NCBI GenBank assembly: GCA_021776735.1
Contig: JAJFFH010000014.1
Coordinates: 1 to 64,000, forward strand
DNA: 64,000 bases
Direction of reading: 5' to 3'
Origin: Planctomycetota bacterium
Lineage (GTDB): Bacteria; Planctomycetota; PLA2
Below, in pieces: positions 54,575 through 62,326 of the stretch (the stretch's first letter is position 1; each line of letters begins with the position of its first letter). Below the pieces are notes generated by a model. It did no database searches. It was not told the origin of the DNA and saw only the letters and a list, made by a program, of their open reading frames with translations. Both the position numbers and the translations under genes were made by a program.

Positions 54575-54814
54575 CTATTCCAGGGCCTGTTCGGCCCACC
54601 TGATGAGGAGATGAGCCTTGGTCTCAAGGGCCTTGGCAAGCGCGTCAAGGGTTCTGAGCGATGGCGACTTCAGCCCGCGTTCGAGCTGGCTGACGTACGT
54701 CGTGTGAAGGTCTGCGGCGTGACCGAGCGCTTCCTGCGAGAGTTGAGCCTTGCCCCGGAGTTCGCGTAGAACCTCGCCAAAGGCCTCCTCCAATGTTTTT
54801 GCCGTGTCCGCCAC
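54575..54814 (-). CDS. XRE-family transcriptional regulator
   Basis: This is a 79-residue protein that is mostly one lambda-repressor-like helix-turn-helix: FGEVLRELRGKAQLSQEALG, then HTTYVSQLERGLKSPSLRTL and LDALAKALE. It should bind DNA as a dimer. The divergent 54901 gene and the GACTATAG palindrome at 54853-54878 suggest autoregulation. It lies 257 nt from the recombinase start; the gap holds nothing I recognise. Confidence 0.88.
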   Translation of the reverse strand: MADTAKTLEEAFGEVLRELRGKAQLSQEALGHAADLHTTYVSQLERGLKSPSLRTLDALAKALETKAHLLIRWAEQALE

Positions 54815-54852
54815 GGCGCGCAGACTTCCCGGAAGCCACGCGGGCGTCTAGA

Positions 54853-54878
54853 GACTATAGTATGTATGGCCTATAGTC
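54853..54878. promoter_or_regulatory. Palindromic operator candidate between divergent genes
   Basis: GACTATAG (54853-54860) and CTATAGTC (54871-54878) are perfect inverted half-sites with a 10-nt spacer, in the 86-nt gap between the XRE gene and the lipoprotein gene. The TATAGT stretches may also act as -10 elements. Binding by the adjacent XRE protein is inference. Confidence 0.5.
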
Positions 54879-54900
54879 TTTGTCCTTGGAGGTCATCCTG

Positions 54901-56484
54901 ATGCACCGAACATCTTTTTTGACGACTCTGTTGATCGCTCTCCCGCTCGCCTGCGGCAGCGGCGATGAAGCCGACACGATAACGAACGGAAACGCAGCGG
55001 CGCCCAATGCGGGCGAGAGCGGGGCAGCGCGGTCCAAGCCGCTTCGCCCAGGTGAGAGCCTGATCGAAGGCGACGCGCGGCTGAGGTTTCTGTCGGTCGT
55101 CCGCGGCCCCATCCGAGGACACGCCGACCGTGAGTACATCTTTGTCTGCTTTGAAATCGAGAACGTCTCCGAGACGGTTGTGCTGAAAAGCGCCCAAGGG
55201 CCATTGCTTGAGTGCGATCGCCTGGAGGACGAGTTCGGGAACTCGGTCGACTGGGAGCTGCAGCCTCTCTCCGTCGCGAGTGTTCCTGTGGGCGTCACCG
55301 TGTCCCGACCGCCGTCGTTCGAGCACGACCAGGCGCTCAAGCCTGGCGAACGGATTCGGGACGTGCTGTACTTCAAGCTTCCGCCGATCAAGAAAGCGGC
55401 GTCTTTCGTTGTTCGCGCGATTTTCGCGACGGATCATCGTCGGCAAGTGGGCCGCGCAGAGTTCAGGTTCGGCGCTGCGGATGTCGGGTCTGTCTCGCCG
55501 CCACAGCTCGCGGGTACATGGGAAGGGAGCCATGGGAAGACGGGGTTCGTCATGCAGATCACCCAGGAGGGCCAGCGTCTAGCCGTCCAGAAGACCACCG
55601 AGAAGGACGGTGTCTTCTCCAAAGCGACCCTTACGGGAACCGTCACGCCCGCGGCCAAGGTGTCAATCGACCCCGACTGGACGGGCACGTTCGCGAGAAA
55701 CGGCGTGGTGTCGGGCTTCGTCGGACGACTGATGAGCCGATGGTCGATGCGGCGGGTTCGCGGCACTGCCAATCTCCTGAGGCGACATGAGAACCTCAAG
55801 CGCCGATTCGGCACCATTGATCTGTCGGGCATGTGGGACGTCTATTTCGGCGAGACCGACAGTCCTTGGGCATTCCAGATGAAACTCACCCAGTCCGGTG
55901 ATCGCATTCGCGGCCAGGTCACCGCCTCGGACCGAACGGGCACGGCCAAGGGGCTCGTCCAAGGCACGGTTCGTCTGGATCGCCTGACCTTCCGGGCTCT
56001 TTCGTCGGAGGGGAAGGTGCTCAGGCCGAAGTACATGAAGGCGTACAAGGTCGTCCTGCGGTCCGGGGATCACGGCGTGAGCGCCCCGTTTGCCGTTCTC
56101 CTTAGGATGCGTCGATGGAAGGCGGGCCGCTCCGTCGAGCGGTGGGTGGCGATCGATCGGTACTACGAGGCCAAGGCCCACGCGCGAAAGCGCAGGTATG
56201 GCGAGGCGCTCAAGATCATCGCCACCTACTACAAGCCCTACGCCGCAGATCAGCTTGGCTACTGGACGACGCTTCTCGCCGCCCGGTGCGAGGTGCGGCA
56301 AAAGCGTCCAAAGGCCGCGATGGACTGGCTGGAATCGGGAGTCGCCAAGAGCCGGCCCTCGTTCTCCAAGAAGCAGTGGCGTGATCAGATGTACGTTCTC
56401 ACGAGTAAATCGTGGACCTTGCGGCTCAAAAAGGGCGAGGCGACGAAGGGGCGTTTTCGCGCGTTTCGGAAGCGACACAGGTAG
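54901..56484 (+). CDS. Element-borne lipoprotein with duplicated beta-barrel-like domain
   Basis: This is a 527-residue lipoprotein (lipobox PLAC, Cys18) with ggagg 9 nt before ATG 54901. Residues about 50-195 resemble a telokin-like extracellular domain (FVCFEIENVSETVVLKSAQG, DEFGNSVDWEL). Two related units follow: about 208-290 (LAGTWEGSHGKTGFVMQITQ) and about 310-400 (SGMWDVYFGETDSPWAFQMK), each G-x-W ... Q-x-G-x-x-I/L. The C-terminal 120 residues are helical, TPR-like (HARKRRYGEALKIIATYY). It is divergent from the XRE regulator. Cargo function unknown. Confidence 0.7.
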   Translation: MHRTSFLTTLLIALPLACGSGDEADTITNGNAAAPNAGESGAARSKPLRPGESLIEGDARLRFLSVVRGPIRGHADREYIFVCFEIENVSETVVLKSAQGPLLECDRLEDEFGNSVDWELQPLSVASVPVGVTVSRPPSFEHDQALKPGERIRDVLYFKLPPIKKAASFVVRAIFATDHRRQVGRAEFRFGAADVGSVSPPQLAGTWEGSHGKTGFVMQITQEGQRLAVQKTTEKDGVFSKATLTGTVTPAAKVSIDPDWTGTFARNGVVSGFVGRLMSRWSMRRVRGTANLLRRHENLKRRFGTIDLSGMWDVYFGETDSPWAFQMKLTQSGDRIRGQVTASDRTGTAKGLVQGTVRLDRLTFRALSSEGKVLRPKYMKAYKVVLRSGDHGVSAPFAVLLRMRRWKAGRSVERWVAIDRYYEAKAHARKRRYGEALKIIATYYKPYAADQLGYWTTLLAARCEVRQKRPKAAMDWLESGVAKSRPSFSKKQWRDQMYVLTSKSWTLRLKKGEATKGRFRAFRKRHR

Positions 56485-56622
56485 CGTCGGAGAGTGGTCG
56501 TAGCCTCTATCGATGTCCCAGGCCCGAACGGTTTCCGGGGCGCAGTGCCGTGTCGCAGACGATGGCACGCCTGCTCCTCCTCCGGGCATGCGATTCTGGC
56601 TCCATCGCAGTGATCCTCAGCG

Positions 56623-57126
56623 CTACTTCGGAAGAGACAGAGCAGTCATTCCGATCGCCACCGCATCGAACATGTTCGAGTGATAGAGGTCTTTCCACTT
56701 CCGGTCCTGCCGGAGGAAGACCTTGAGCTCCGGGAACCGCGCTACGACAACACGGGCCACTTCGTGCTTCTTGGCGCGACCGTTTCCGCACACGGCCTTC
56801 TTGACCGTGCTCGGTGCCAGGCGCACGACGTGCATTCGATTTCGCTCCGCGAGCGCGACCGTCTCATCGACGAACACGTTGAGGAGCGCCGCGTTGCGGT
56901 TGTTCCAGAAAAACGCTCGCTCGATGGCGAGGGTGCGGGGCCGAAAGTCGTCCAGAAGTTGCAGGACGAGCCGACGACCCTCTTTGAGGTTCGCGTGCGG
57001 GGACGTGCGGTTCTTGATGGTCTTGACGCCGTAGTGGATTAGTTCGCCGCGTTCGAAGACGGCGATTCCGAAGTGGCGGGTTCCTGGATCGATGGCCAGG
57101 AGGCGTGGTTTTCGACGGTGGATCAT
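56623..57126 (-). CDS. RuvC-fold Holliday junction resolvase-like protein
   Basis: This is a 167-residue RNase H/RuvC-fold protein. It starts ATG 57126 with LLAIDPGTRHFGIAVF, putting Asp13 at the first catalytic position. Glu69 follows in RTLAIERAFFWNN, then KKAVCGNGRAKKHEV, and finally YHSNMFDAVAIGM with His149 and Asp154, so all expected catalytic residues are present. It probably cleaves branched DNA of the element. A second, degenerate RuvC-like gene lies 31 nt upstream on the same strand. Confidence 0.82.
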   Translation of the reverse strand: MIHRRKPRLLAIDPGTRHFGIAVFERGELIHYGVKTIKNRTSPHANLKEGRRLVLQLLDDFRPRTLAIERAFFWNNRNAALLNVFVDETVALAERNRMHVVRLAPSTVKKAVCGNGRAKKHEVARVVVARFPELKVFLRQDRKWKDLYHSNMFDAVAIGMTALSLPK

Positions 57127-57157
57127 GAATTGGGATGGCAGGCCATGAGCCCGCCGG

Positions 57158-57661
57158 TTACGTGTTCGACTGAAGGTGGGTGACGGCGAGGGCCGCAGCA
57201 TCGAAAATGCTCAGCCGCTCGTCTTCGCTCATCCAGGGCTCGCGGTGCGGCGGCAGGCGCGGCGTGAGTTCGGGGAAACGGACGGCCAGGGCGTGCGCGA
57301 TTTCGTGTTTGTTGTAGGCGTGAAGCGATCGGAAACACGTACGGACTTCGGACAGCGGCACTTCGGCCGTCTTGAGCCCGCGCTTCCCTGCCCTGTTGGT
57401 CACATCAGCGATCAAGCGCCGGATGCGCGGAGCCCGGCGAGACGCATCGTCGTGAGCTGCCTCGACGACGAGCAGATCGGGACGGAAGGCATCGATCAGG
57501 CTGGCCGTCGAGCGCCATGTCCTGACGCGCTTGTCTGTTCGGGTGCCACGCGTTCCCCAATCGATGAGCCGGTCATGTCCTTCAAGGACGGCGTAGCCGA
57601 ATCCGCGGCTGCGTGGCGCGATCGCGAGAATTCGAGGTGGATGATCGGCTGGTGGTCTCAT
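57158..57661 (-). CDS. Degenerate RuvC-like protein
   Basis: This is a 167-residue paralogue of the following gene. Its first strand reads RILAIAPRSRGFGYAVLEG: the catalytic Asp of AIDPGT is Ala15 here. Glu67 (DLLVVEAAH) and the late Asp (RLSIFDAAALAV) remain, as does the HEIAHALAVRFPEL helix that corresponds to HEVARVVVARFPEL of its partner. It is probably catalytically weak or a structural partner, perhaps a heterodimer. ATG 57661 overlaps the stop of the upstream XRE gene (ATGA). Confidence 0.75.
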   Translation of the reverse strand: MRPPADHPPRILAIAPRSRGFGYAVLEGHDRLIDWGTRGTRTDKRVRTWRSTASLIDAFRPDLLVVEAAHDDASRRAPRIRRLIADVTNRAGKRGLKTAEVPLSEVRTCFRSLHAYNKHEIAHALAVRFPELTPRLPPHREPWMSEDERLSIFDAAALAVTHLQSNT

Positions 57662-58014
57662 TGGAGGAGCGAAAGGGACAGTGCGGGTGCGTCGACGAGC
57701 AGCCCGAGATGCTCGACCTTTCGTGCCGCTTGGAGGTGCAGCCGCTTCAGATCGATGCCATCGAGAAGCTCCGCGACGCGGGCCAGCGTGGCCTCGTTCA
57801 CTTCGTGCTTCAATCCGGCGAAGAGTTCCGCCACGGGGGTCTCGAAGATGGCCTCGTATGCGAGGGCGGTTTCGAGCGCCGGGCGGCGTTCGTATCGCTC
57901 GTGGCGCGAGACGCGCGATCCGGTCCTGGCGCCCAGCAAGAACGCGACCTCACCTTGCGTGAGACCGGCGCGTTTGCGGTGTGTGCGGATGTAGTTCTGA
58001 AGTGGTGAGGCCAT
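57658..58014 (-). CDS. XRE-family regulator coupled to the RuvC-like genes
   Basis: This is a 118-residue protein with an N-terminal helix-turn-helix (LQNYIRTHRKRAGLTQGEVA, then SRVSRHERYERRPALETALA) and a helical C-terminal half with leucine-rich segments (VAELLDGIDLKRLHLQAARK). ATG 58014 gives this form; the longer frame upstream runs through an intergenic repeat. Its stop overlaps the next start (ATGA). It may set expression of the RuvC-like pair. Confidence 0.8.
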   Translation of the reverse strand: MASPLQNYIRTHRKRAGLTQGEVAFLLGARTGSRVSRHERYERRPALETALAYEAIFETPVAELFAGLKHEVNEATLARVAELLDGIDLKRLHLQAARKVEHLGLLVDAPALSLSLLQ

Positions 58015-58088
58015 GGAAGCGTGATTCCAGCCTACGACGTGGCGCGGTCGCGGACCAAGGCGGGGTGGCATGCCCCGGGGGCACGGAG

Positions 58089-58121
58089 AAAAAAGAAAAA
58101 CGCTCGTCGATGGGACGAGCG
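58089..58121 (-). terminator. Rho-independent terminator after hicA
   Basis: On the minus strand, the stem CGCTCGTC/GACGAGCG with a 5-nt loop is followed by TTTTTCTTTTTT. It lies about 170 nt beyond the hicA stop. The same hairpin recurs at 58876-58908. Confidence 0.8.
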
Positions 58122-58255
58122 CCGTGTCCGGAGGGACGTGGGGGACCTTGGATGGCAACCCAATATGTATAGAACGAACCAGCGGCGTTGTGCTACTCCC
58201 CGTCTTGGCCGCTGCCCGCTTCGGTCGGCAAGTCCCCGAAGTCCCCAACGTCCAC
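58101..58255. repeat. Duplicated intergenic segment, copy 1
   Basis: This segment downstream of hicA resembles 58889-59052: both start with the terminator stem, continue gccgtgtccggagggac, pass an ATAGAACG stretch and end in AAGTCCCC-type 9-nt units. The gap 58015-58291 contains no gene. Confidence 0.65.
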
Positions 58256-58291
58256 CCAAACGTTAGGAGATCAAGCAGGTCGGTGTTTTGG

Positions 58292-58525
58292 TCAGGAGGA
58301 ACTTCTGCGAGTCCCGCTTCGATAGAACGCGGCGGCAGGAATCCCGGACTGCTTCACGATCGCACGGAACGTCTTGTGGCGAAGCGGCTTGGAGCCGAGG
58401 GGAACCGTCACCCTGAGGGGTCCTTTCTCGAATCTCGCATGGCTCCCCCGCTGGCGAACAAAGTGGAATCCTTTGCGCTTGAGGGTCGTGACGACAGCCT
58501 TTGGCGTTGGTGGTTGTACCGCCAT
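58292..58525 (-). CDS. hicA: HicA-family toxin (mRNA interferase)
   Basis: This is a 77-residue double-stranded-RNA-binding-like toxin. The conserved features are LKRKGFHFVRQRGSHARFEK, with the catalytic-type His in GSH, followed by VTVPLGSKPLRHKTFRAIVK and QSGI. HicA cleaves mRNA when not bound by HicB. ATG 58525 lies 3 nt after the hicB stop. The antitoxin-first order (hicB then hicA) is the less common arrangement. Confidence 0.88.
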   Translation of the reverse strand: MAVQPPTPKAVVTTLKRKGFHFVRQRGSHARFEKGPLRVTVPLGSKPLRHKTFRAIVKQSGIPAAAFYRSGTRRSSS

Positions 58526-58528
58526 TCT

Positions 58529-58741
58529 CTAGGCGATGACTTCCACCTCCCGCACAAGGATGTGAGTTGCCGGCTCGGTCTCACCGTCGTCGAGATAGAG
58601 TGCGGCCGCCTCCCGAACGTTCGCGAGCGCCTTCTCAACCGTGTCGCCCTCCGAGATGCAACCAGGCAGCTCGGGAATCGTGGCGGTGTAGCCGCCGACT
58701 TGGCTGTCCTCTTCGAGGACAGCGATGAGTTTTCTTGTCAT
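58529..58741 (-). CDS. hicB: HicB-family antitoxin
   Basis: This is a 70-residue antitoxin of the partial RNase H fold: LIAVLEEDSQVGGYTATIPE, then LPGCISEGDTVEKALANVRE and AAALYLDD. No separate C-terminal DNA-binding domain is present, so autoregulation may need the complex. It starts at ATG 58741, immediately downstream of a promoter with a palindrome. Confidence 0.88.
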   Translation of the reverse strand: MTRKLIAVLEEDSQVGGYTATIPELPGCISEGDTVEKALANVREAAALYLDDGETEPATHILVREVEVIA

Positions 58742-58765
58742 GTAGGTGTGGTGTTAAGTGTTGCA

Positions 58766-58795
58766 AGCATAGCACGGTGGGCTTGAATCAAGCAA
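58766..58795 (-). promoter_or_regulatory. Promoter with embedded palindrome upstream of hicBA
   Basis: On the minus strand, TTGCTT (58790-58795) and TATGCT (58766-58771) are 18 nt apart, close to the sigma-70 consensus. A perfect palindrome GCTTGA-A-TCAAGC (58781-58793) overlaps the -35 side, suiting repression by HicB or the HicAB complex. Confidence 0.55.
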
Positions 58796-58875
58796 GATGG
58801 CGAGGGAACCGTGGGCGAGAGCGAGGGTCGACTTGGGCCGACGCAAGCCATGAGTGCCGCTGCGGAAACTGACTG

Positions 58876-58908
58876 GAAAAGGAAGAAGGCTCGTCGATGG
58901 GACGAGCG
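58876..58908 (-). terminator. Terminator-like hairpin after the helicase gene
   Basis: A minus-strand stem GCTCGTC/GACGAGC is followed by a pyrimidine-rich tail (CTTCTTCCTTTTCC). It is a diverged copy of the hicA terminator. Confidence 0.6.
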
Positions 58909-59052
58909 CCGTGTCCGGAGGGACTTGGGGGACTTCGGGGACGTTAGATGGCGACCTGTACTCATTATAGAACGCGCGTGCCCGCAGGCGCTACTCGGCG
59001 CCGCCAGGAGCGCTTGGTTCCGCTCCAAAGTCCCCCAAGTCCCCAACGTCCC
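58889..59052. repeat. Duplicated intergenic segment, copy 2
   Basis: Partner of 58101-58255. Its distal part extends into the 3' end of the helicase-like gene, where the AAGTCCCCC units encode the repetitive GDVGDLGDFG tail. Confidence 0.65.
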
Positions 59053-60376
59053 CGCCGGGCCGTGTCGCCTCTTCGGTTTCGACGCCGTAGCGGTCGTACA
59101 GCCGCGCGAGGCGGTCCCTCTCGACCTCCACGACAAAGACGCCGTGGCTCTTGCGCGTGCGGAGCTGAAGGCGCTTGCGGACGACGAAACCGATCCACTT
59201 CGTGGTGATCTTGCGCTCGTAGCCGTCGCTGAAACGATCCTGGAACCAGCTGGTGATCTCTTTGATCCCCAGGTTTTTGCCGGAGCCCAAGAGATCACGG
59301 ATGACCTCAAGGACCTGGGCCTCGGTCTCCATTCCCCGATCTGCCGCAAGTTCGCGGTTGTATTGCCGCGCAAGGGTTTGAATGTCTGCGCGCGTCGTGG
59401 GGTCCGAGACGATGCTCAAGAGAGGCACGAACATCTGGTTCAGACGAGGTTCGATCGAGTGGTCGATGAACTCTGAGGCGGCTTCGATCCTTCCGGCGTT
59501 TCGCATCCGGAACCTCAGGAGCTTGTTTCGAAGCAACCGCGCTTCATCGACGTACTGCGGCGGCAGGTTGATGGGCACATCCTTTCGCAGGCTGCGGTGT
59601 CCCATCTCTTCCGTGAGACACCGGGATTCGAGTGCCCGATCCTGGAAGTGTTTGCGCGTGGCGACGAGCTTCGGTCCGAAGACCGAGTACGCGCGCGGGT
59701 TGTACTCCTTGCTGTTTCCGGCGGCTTCGCTGCGCAGGACGGGAAAGCCTCGACCGTTGCCGTTGTTCAAAATCTTGATGATGTCCGCCTTCTCGTCGCT
59801 CATGCGGAAGTCGCCTTCGTCGATGACGAGGGTGCCCCGAAACGCGTCGAGGATGCGGAAGAGCGGCGAGACCGTCGATGCGCCGCTTGCGAAGATGGGC
59901 AGGTAGCAGAGCGAGCCGACCGTGAGCAGGAATCGTGTCTTGCCGCTCCCTGGAGTCCCCCGCAGCCGAAGGTACGGAAGCTCGTTGAAGGAGTCGTACA
60001 CCCAGGTGAAGAGAACGTAGAACGCGGACAGACGCTCGAACGTCTCGCTGACATCGACGTAGCGGTGGATGAAGGCCTGAATCTCACGGACCAAGTTCTC
60101 CTCGGAGTCGTAGTCCGAGGAGTCGGATGGGAAGAGCACGACGCCGTTCGTGAGCAGATTGTTACTTGGCGAATACGGCGCGAAACGCTGTCCGTTGACG
60201 ACGAGGTCGGGCTCGAAGCGGAAGTCGTTGGCGCGGCCGACGCAGAAGATCGTCTCGTGCGTGTCGGGCCGGTTGATGGTCTCGACGAGCGTCCCGTCGT
60301 CGAGAGTCGTCGCCACGAGCGGCCGCGTGCGGTCTTTCTTGATCTTCTCGAGGTTGTCTGGAGCGTTCTCGCTCAT
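58991..60376 (-). CDS. Helicase-like P-loop ATPase, replication module
   Basis: This is a 461-residue protein. Walker A (RGTPGSGKTRFLLTVGSL, about 140-157) and Walker B (GTLVIDEGDF, about 185-194) are clear, with Arg-rich later segments and a winged-helix-like C-terminus (ITSWFQDRFSDGYERKIT). The layout matches ATPases that pair with primases in phage and plasmid elements, but a specific helicase family is not certain. ATG 60376 overlaps the primase stop (ATGA), so it is coupled to it. The last about 15 residues (GDVGDLGDFG) are repeat-derived. Confidence 0.75.
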   Translation of the reverse strand: MSENAPDNLEKIKKDRTRPLVATTLDDGTLVETINRPDTHETIFCVGRANDFRFEPDLVVNGQRFAPYSPSNNLLTNGVVLFPSDSSDYDSEENLVREIQAFIHRYVDVSETFERLSAFYVLFTWVYDSFNELPYLRLRGTPGSGKTRFLLTVGSLCYLPIFASGASTVSPLFRILDAFRGTLVIDEGDFRMSDEKADIIKILNNGNGRGFPVLRSEAAGNSKEYNPRAYSVFGPKLVATRKHFQDRALESRCLTEEMGHRSLRKDVPINLPPQYVDEARLLRNKLLRFRMRNAGRIEAASEFIDHSIEPRLNQMFVPLLSIVSDPTTRADIQTLARQYNRELAADRGMETEAQVLEVIRDLLGSGKNLGIKEITSWFQDRFSDGYERKITTKWIGFVVRKRLQLRTRKSHGVFVVEVERDRLARLYDRYGVETEEATRPGGDVGDLGDFGAEPSAPGGAE

Positions 60377-61287
60377 GAGCCCGAGTCGAAACGACGAAGG
60401 AGATCGACAGCCTCGGGATACGTCAGGTTTTCCTTCCGCCGCAGGAACGTAATCACGTCGCCGTGGGCTTCGCATCCGAAGCAGTGGTAGTGGGTTGGTG
60501 AGTAGACGTAGAAGGATGGCGTGCGGTCTTCATGAAATGGGCAGCGCCCCAAGAATTTTGAGCCACGGGGGCGGAGGGCTAGGTAACGGCTGACCACGCG
60601 CTCGATCGGAACTCGATCCTTCAGCTGCGCGATGTCGTCTTGGGCAGCGCGTCGTCGGGTCACCGGCGTCGGCGCCGGGCGTGGGCCAGCGGGCAAGACC
60701 ATGGCTTGCTCCAGAAGTCCTGCGAAATCCGACGCGGACCTTTGAAGTCGCACGAAGTAGTCGGTCACGTCGCCGCCGTCGCCGACTTCCTCGGGGAGGT
60801 CTACGATTCTGGCCGCTGGAAGCAGGGTCGCGACATGCGCAGCGCCCTTGCGGCCGGCGTCGTCCCGATCGAAGCAGACGTAGATGTGGGGGATGTGTCG
60901 AATCGCAGCGGCCCACTCGGGCTTGAAGACCCCAGCGCCGGTCGTCGATGTCGCTGCGGCGAAGCCCTGGCTCTCAAGCAGAAGGCGATCGAACTCGCCC
61001 TCGCAGATGACGAGCGAATCGGTGTCGGGCTGGACGTTCTCCCACCCGTACAGCTCGGCGTGAGCGCCGGGCGGAAGGAGCATCTTGGGTGAGTCGCTGT
61101 GGTCGTCCGGAGCTTTCGCCAGCTTGTGGTACGCGAGTTCGCCGTGCTCGTCAAAGATCGGGATTGTGATGCGCTCCCCGTTCCAGCCGAGCGAGTGACG
61201 CTCGATGGTGGCATCGGAGATTCCGCGTTCGCTCAGGTAGCGGCGGATGCGATCTGGGATCGCCACGGGTGATTCGATTCTTGGCAT
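60373..61287 (-). CDS. Primase-like protein with Toprim before the CHC2 zinc finger
   Basis: This is a 304-residue protein with DnaG-type parts in reversed order. Residues about 95-170 are a Toprim domain (LVICEGEFDRLLLESQGFAA, then IYVCFDRDDAGRKGA, giving the Glu and DxD acidic set). Residues about 225-300 are a CHC2-type zinc finger (GRCPFHEDRTPSFYVYSPTH, then YHCFGCEAHGDVITFLRR). In DnaG the finger is N-terminal. The catalytic N-lobe is reduced to about 90 residues, so this may be a minimal primase or a Toprim accessory factor. It lies upstream of the coupled helicase-like gene. Confidence 0.82.
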   Translation of the reverse strand: MPRIESPVAIPDRIRRYLSERGISDATIERHSLGWNGERITIPIFDEHGELAYHKLAKAPDDHSDSPKMLLPPGAHAELYGWENVQPDTDSLVICEGEFDRLLLESQGFAAATSTTGAGVFKPEWAAAIRHIPHIYVCFDRDDAGRKGAAHVATLLPAARIVDLPEEVGDGGDVTDYFVRLQRSASDFAGLLEQAMVLPAGPRPAPTPVTRRRAAQDDIAQLKDRVPIERVVSRYLALRPRGSKFLGRCPFHEDRTPSFYVYSPTHYHCFGCEAHGDVITFLRRKENLTYPEAVDLLRRFDSGS

Positions 61288-61396
61288 GCCTCAACGATAG
61301 AGCGCGTTCGAGGTTCACCCAAAGGCCGTCTGGTGTGCAGCCGGGGCGACATCGCCCGCCTTTGTTCGCCTGATTGAGAACGGTATCGTCCTTACC

Positions 61397-61510
61397 ATGG
61401 CTAGACACCCACTCGGAGAGCGGTTGACCGTGAATGATCTCTACCAGCACCTTGAAGACGAGGAGCTTTCTGAAGCAGAGAAGAACCTGCGCAGCTACCT
61501 ACACGCGTAA
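61397..61510 (+). CDS. Very small acidic helical protein (37 aa)
   Basis: ATG 61397 encodes MARHPLGERLTVNDLYQHLE, then DEELSEAEKNLRSYLHA and a stop. It is helical with a high Glu/Leu content. A promoter-like TTGTTC-16-TATCGT ends only 7 nt before the ATG, so the message would be nearly leaderless. It is divergent from the primase gene and could be a small regulator. Its short length makes it uncertain. Confidence 0.4.
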   Translation: MARHPLGERLTVNDLYQHLEDEELSEAEKNLRSYLHA

Positions 61511-61726
61511 GCGCCCCACCCGTGGTCTCGGAGGTTCGCGTGGCGTTGTCGTAAGTCGCTTGTTTCGCTGTCTAAACGGGACTATTCGGTACGCGCCCGG
61601 TCGAGCCACTCGTCGGCGGACCACCAAGCTCAAAGGTGGTCTGTAGTGACCGGCAGGCGTCGGTAGCAGGTGCATGCCTCAACGCACTCAATACGGTCGC
61701 ATTCGGTTTGTTACACTCCGAATCGC

Positions 61727-62310
61727 ATGTGGTCTGATAAGGACACCAAGGACGACTGTCTGGGGTTCGGAGCGTACGTCGAAACGCTGGCTCAGCTCAC
61801 CGTCGATGAGCGACTCGCTCCACTAACTCTCGGCATCTTCGGCTCGTGGGGCAGCGGGAAGACGAGTCTGATGCGCATGCTTCAAGAAGCGGTTCCCGCA
61901 ACGCGAGGCGGCAAGAAGTGCCTGACCTTGTGGTTTAACGCATGGCGCCTAACGGGCAGAGAAGACGCGCAGACCGCGCTGGTACAGTCGATACTCGCCG
62001 AACTTGTTTCGTGAGGTCTGGCGCCGGGACGAGCGCTGGGTTTTCCGGAAACTGTCCGAACGGTGCCGATCGTCCCTACCTGCGAATTCGGCGCCGACAT
62101 CGTGCTCCCGAGGCTCGTCGGCTTGGACGAGTGATCCCCTGGTTGTCGAGCCTCAGGGAAGCACCAGCCACGAGTCGCGCCCAAAGCGCTTGGCGGCGTT
62201 AATTCCACCAGTCCGACCGTCGAAGGCCGACGCGCCCGCCGGACGATGCCATTCGCGTGAGTTCGCATCTACTCGCGCTGAACCGCGACCTCGATCGTCG
62301 GTTCCAATAA
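61727..62310 (+). pseudogene. KAP-family P-loop NTPase remnant
   Basis: The first 95 residues (ATG 61727 to stop 62014) begin MWSDKDTKDDCLGFGAYVET and contain LGIFGSWGSGKTSLMRML, then LTLWFNAWR, the N-terminal hallmark of KAP NTPases. Such proteins are normally several hundred residues. After the stop, coding-like fragments continue in other frames, for example PDDAIRVSSHLLALNRDLDR ending at 62310. I infer at least two frameshifts and probably an internal deletion. It may once have worked with the following gene. Confidence 0.6.
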
Positions 62311-62326
62311 GCTTACGAGCTGGTTC

